From Geminicoccaceae bacterium (GTDB lineage Bacteria > Pseudomonadota > Alphaproteobacteria > Geminicoccales > Geminicoccaceae): DNA of 6,562 bases. The DNA lies in contig JAPJRA010000214.1 of the NCBI GenBank assembly GCA_030824835.1, positions 1 through 6,562 on the forward strand, in the 5' to 3' direction. Each line of letters opens with the position of its first letter. The first letter of the stretch is position 1. The notes beneath the pieces were generated by a model that worked only from the letters and a program-made list of their open reading frames with translations, was not told the DNA's origin and ran no database searches. Shown here piece by piece: positions 5,699 through 6,562 of the stretch. A program made the position numbers and the translations under genes.

Positions 5699-6562
5699 AT
5701 GGCCGAGGACCCGACAACCGTCACGGCAGCACCGGTGGCGACACCGGTGCTCGTCGCCGAGCCGCTGGCCAGCCGGCTGACGGCGTTCGGCCAGGAGCTG
5801 GCCGGCGACCTGCAGATCAAGCTCGAGGGACCGGTCGAGCAGCAGGTGCAGCAGGCGATGCGCGAGCTCGACGTCACCGACACCAACTCGATCATCTTCT
5901 ACGGCAGCAAGGCGCAGCAGCAGCTGACCAGCATCTCCGATTCCATGCTGGAGAACGTCCGCACCAAGGACGTGGGCCCAGCCGGCGATGCGTTGAACAA
6001 CATGGTGCAGAAGCTGCGCGAGCTCGATCTCGGCGATGTCGACCCGACCGAGAAGCCCGGCTTTTTCGGGCGCCTGTTCGGGGTCAAGAGCGAGGTGCAG
6101 AAATACCTCGACAAGTACGAGGACGTGCGCGGTCAGGTCGACACCATCACGACCCAGCTCGAGCAGCACAAGACCAAGATGCTGACCGACATTGTCAAGC
6201 TCGACAAGCTCTACGGTGCCAATCTCGACTACTTCCGCACGCTGGAGGTCTACATCGCCGGCGGCCGGGCGAAGCTGAAGGAGATCGACGAGCAGATCAT
6301 CCCGGCCATGGCGGAGAAGGTCGCGGGCTCGGAGGACGTGATCGAGGCGCAGAAGCTGCGCGACCTGCGCGCCGCCCGCGACGATCTCGAGCGCCGCGTG
6401 CACGACCTGCTGCTGACCCGGCAGGTGACCATGCAGGCCCTGCCCTCGATCCGGCTGGTGCAGGAGAACGACAAGTCGCTGGTGACCAAGATCAACAGCA
6501 CGATCGCCAACACCGTGCCCTTGTGGAAGCAGCAGCTCGCCCAGGCCGTCACGATCTACCGC
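5699..6562 (+). CDS. telA: TelA/KlaA-family toxic anion resistance protein, 5' part
   Basis: The ATG at 5699 opens a frame that continues without a stop to the last base of the window, giving 288 residues. Family members are usually about 360-400 residues, so roughly the last 80-110 are missing. The protein is soluble, with no signal or TM segment, and is strongly helical. Family landmarks are the GFFGRLFG turn (121-128), a helix pair around KYLDKYEDVRGQVDTITTQL (135-154), LTDIVKLDKLYGANLDYFRTL (near 162-182) leading to EVYIAGGRAKL (183-193), RDLRAARDDLERRVHDL (221-237) and QALPSIRLVQENDKSLVTKI (246-265) followed by TVPLWKQQ (272-279). Homologues include KlaA of the IncP plasmid RK2, tied to tellurite resistance, and YaaN of Bacillus subtilis. 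The molecular mechanism is not established. The gene lies 39 bases after xpaC with its own strong ribosome site, probably in one transcript. The gene symbol denotes the family and does not show tellurite resistance in this host. Confidence 0.9.
   Translation, partial: MAEDPTTVTAAPVATPVLVAEPLASRLTAFGQELAGDLQIKLEGPVEQQVQQAMRELDVTDTNSIIFYGSKAQQQLTSISDSMLENVRTKDVGPAGDALNNMVQKLRELDLGDVDPTEKPGFFGRLFGVKSEVQKYLDKYEDVRGQVDTITTQLEQHKTKMLTDIVKLDKLYGANLDYFRTLEVYIAGGRAKLKEIDEQIIPAMAEKVAGSEDVIEAQKLRDLRAARDDLERRVHDLLLTRQVTMQALPSIRLVQENDKSLVTKINSTIANTVPLWKQQLAQAVTIYR

Noticed and set aside
4742..6403. A 553-codon open frame on the - strand opposite xpaC and telA
   Set aside because: It is antisense to two recognisable family proteins. 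Its Leu/Val/Asp/His-rich product follows from reading GC-biased codons on the opposite strand, and it has no recognisable domain.

Overview
The window is GC-rich, with strongly G/C-biased third codon positions. Its gene families are a type I secretion adaptor, a periplasmic M1 peptidase, an AKR, an MFS permease and an XpaC/TelA pair. By eye this fits an alphaproteobacterial chromosome, perhaps of the Rhodospirillales/Azospirillaceae type. That assignment is inference; there is no rRNA or marker gene to fix it. The window is densely coding. I see no tRNA, rRNA, CRISPR array, insertion sequence or attachment site, and no intergenic stretch longer than about 175 bases.

Left part (1-528): the last 167 codons of an HlyD-family type I secretion membrane-fusion protein on the + strand. 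It converges on the next gene across a 22-base gap. A perfect 10-bp inverted repeat sits over the hlyD stop codon and is a candidate two-way terminator, though it lacks a T tract.

Middle part (529-4455), all on the - strand and read right to left: a 12-TM YcaD-like MFS permease, then 68 bases later an aldo/keto reductase of the D-threo-aldose (L-fucose)/pyridoxal dehydrogenase type, then after 124 bases a secreted M1-family zinc aminopeptidase of about 490 residues. The permease and reductase look like one transcription unit and may take up and oxidise the same small aldehyde or sugar. The peptidase may have its own promoter.

Right part (4629-6562), + strand and divergent from the permease: a 32-residue single-TM ORF ends 8 bases before a membrane-anchored XpaC-family protein. 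That protein is followed 39 bases later by a TelA-family (toxic anion resistance) protein that runs off the window in frame. XpaC-TelA is a known pairing (xpaC-yaaN in Bacillus subtilis), but its biochemical job is poorly defined. The tiny membrane ORF in front, apparently translationally coupled to xpaC, is the least ordinary item in the window.

Three of the gene ends (hlyD, the AKR gene and xpaC) have the stop codon in the loop of a perfect inverted repeat. This recurring layout is worth a genome-wide check.
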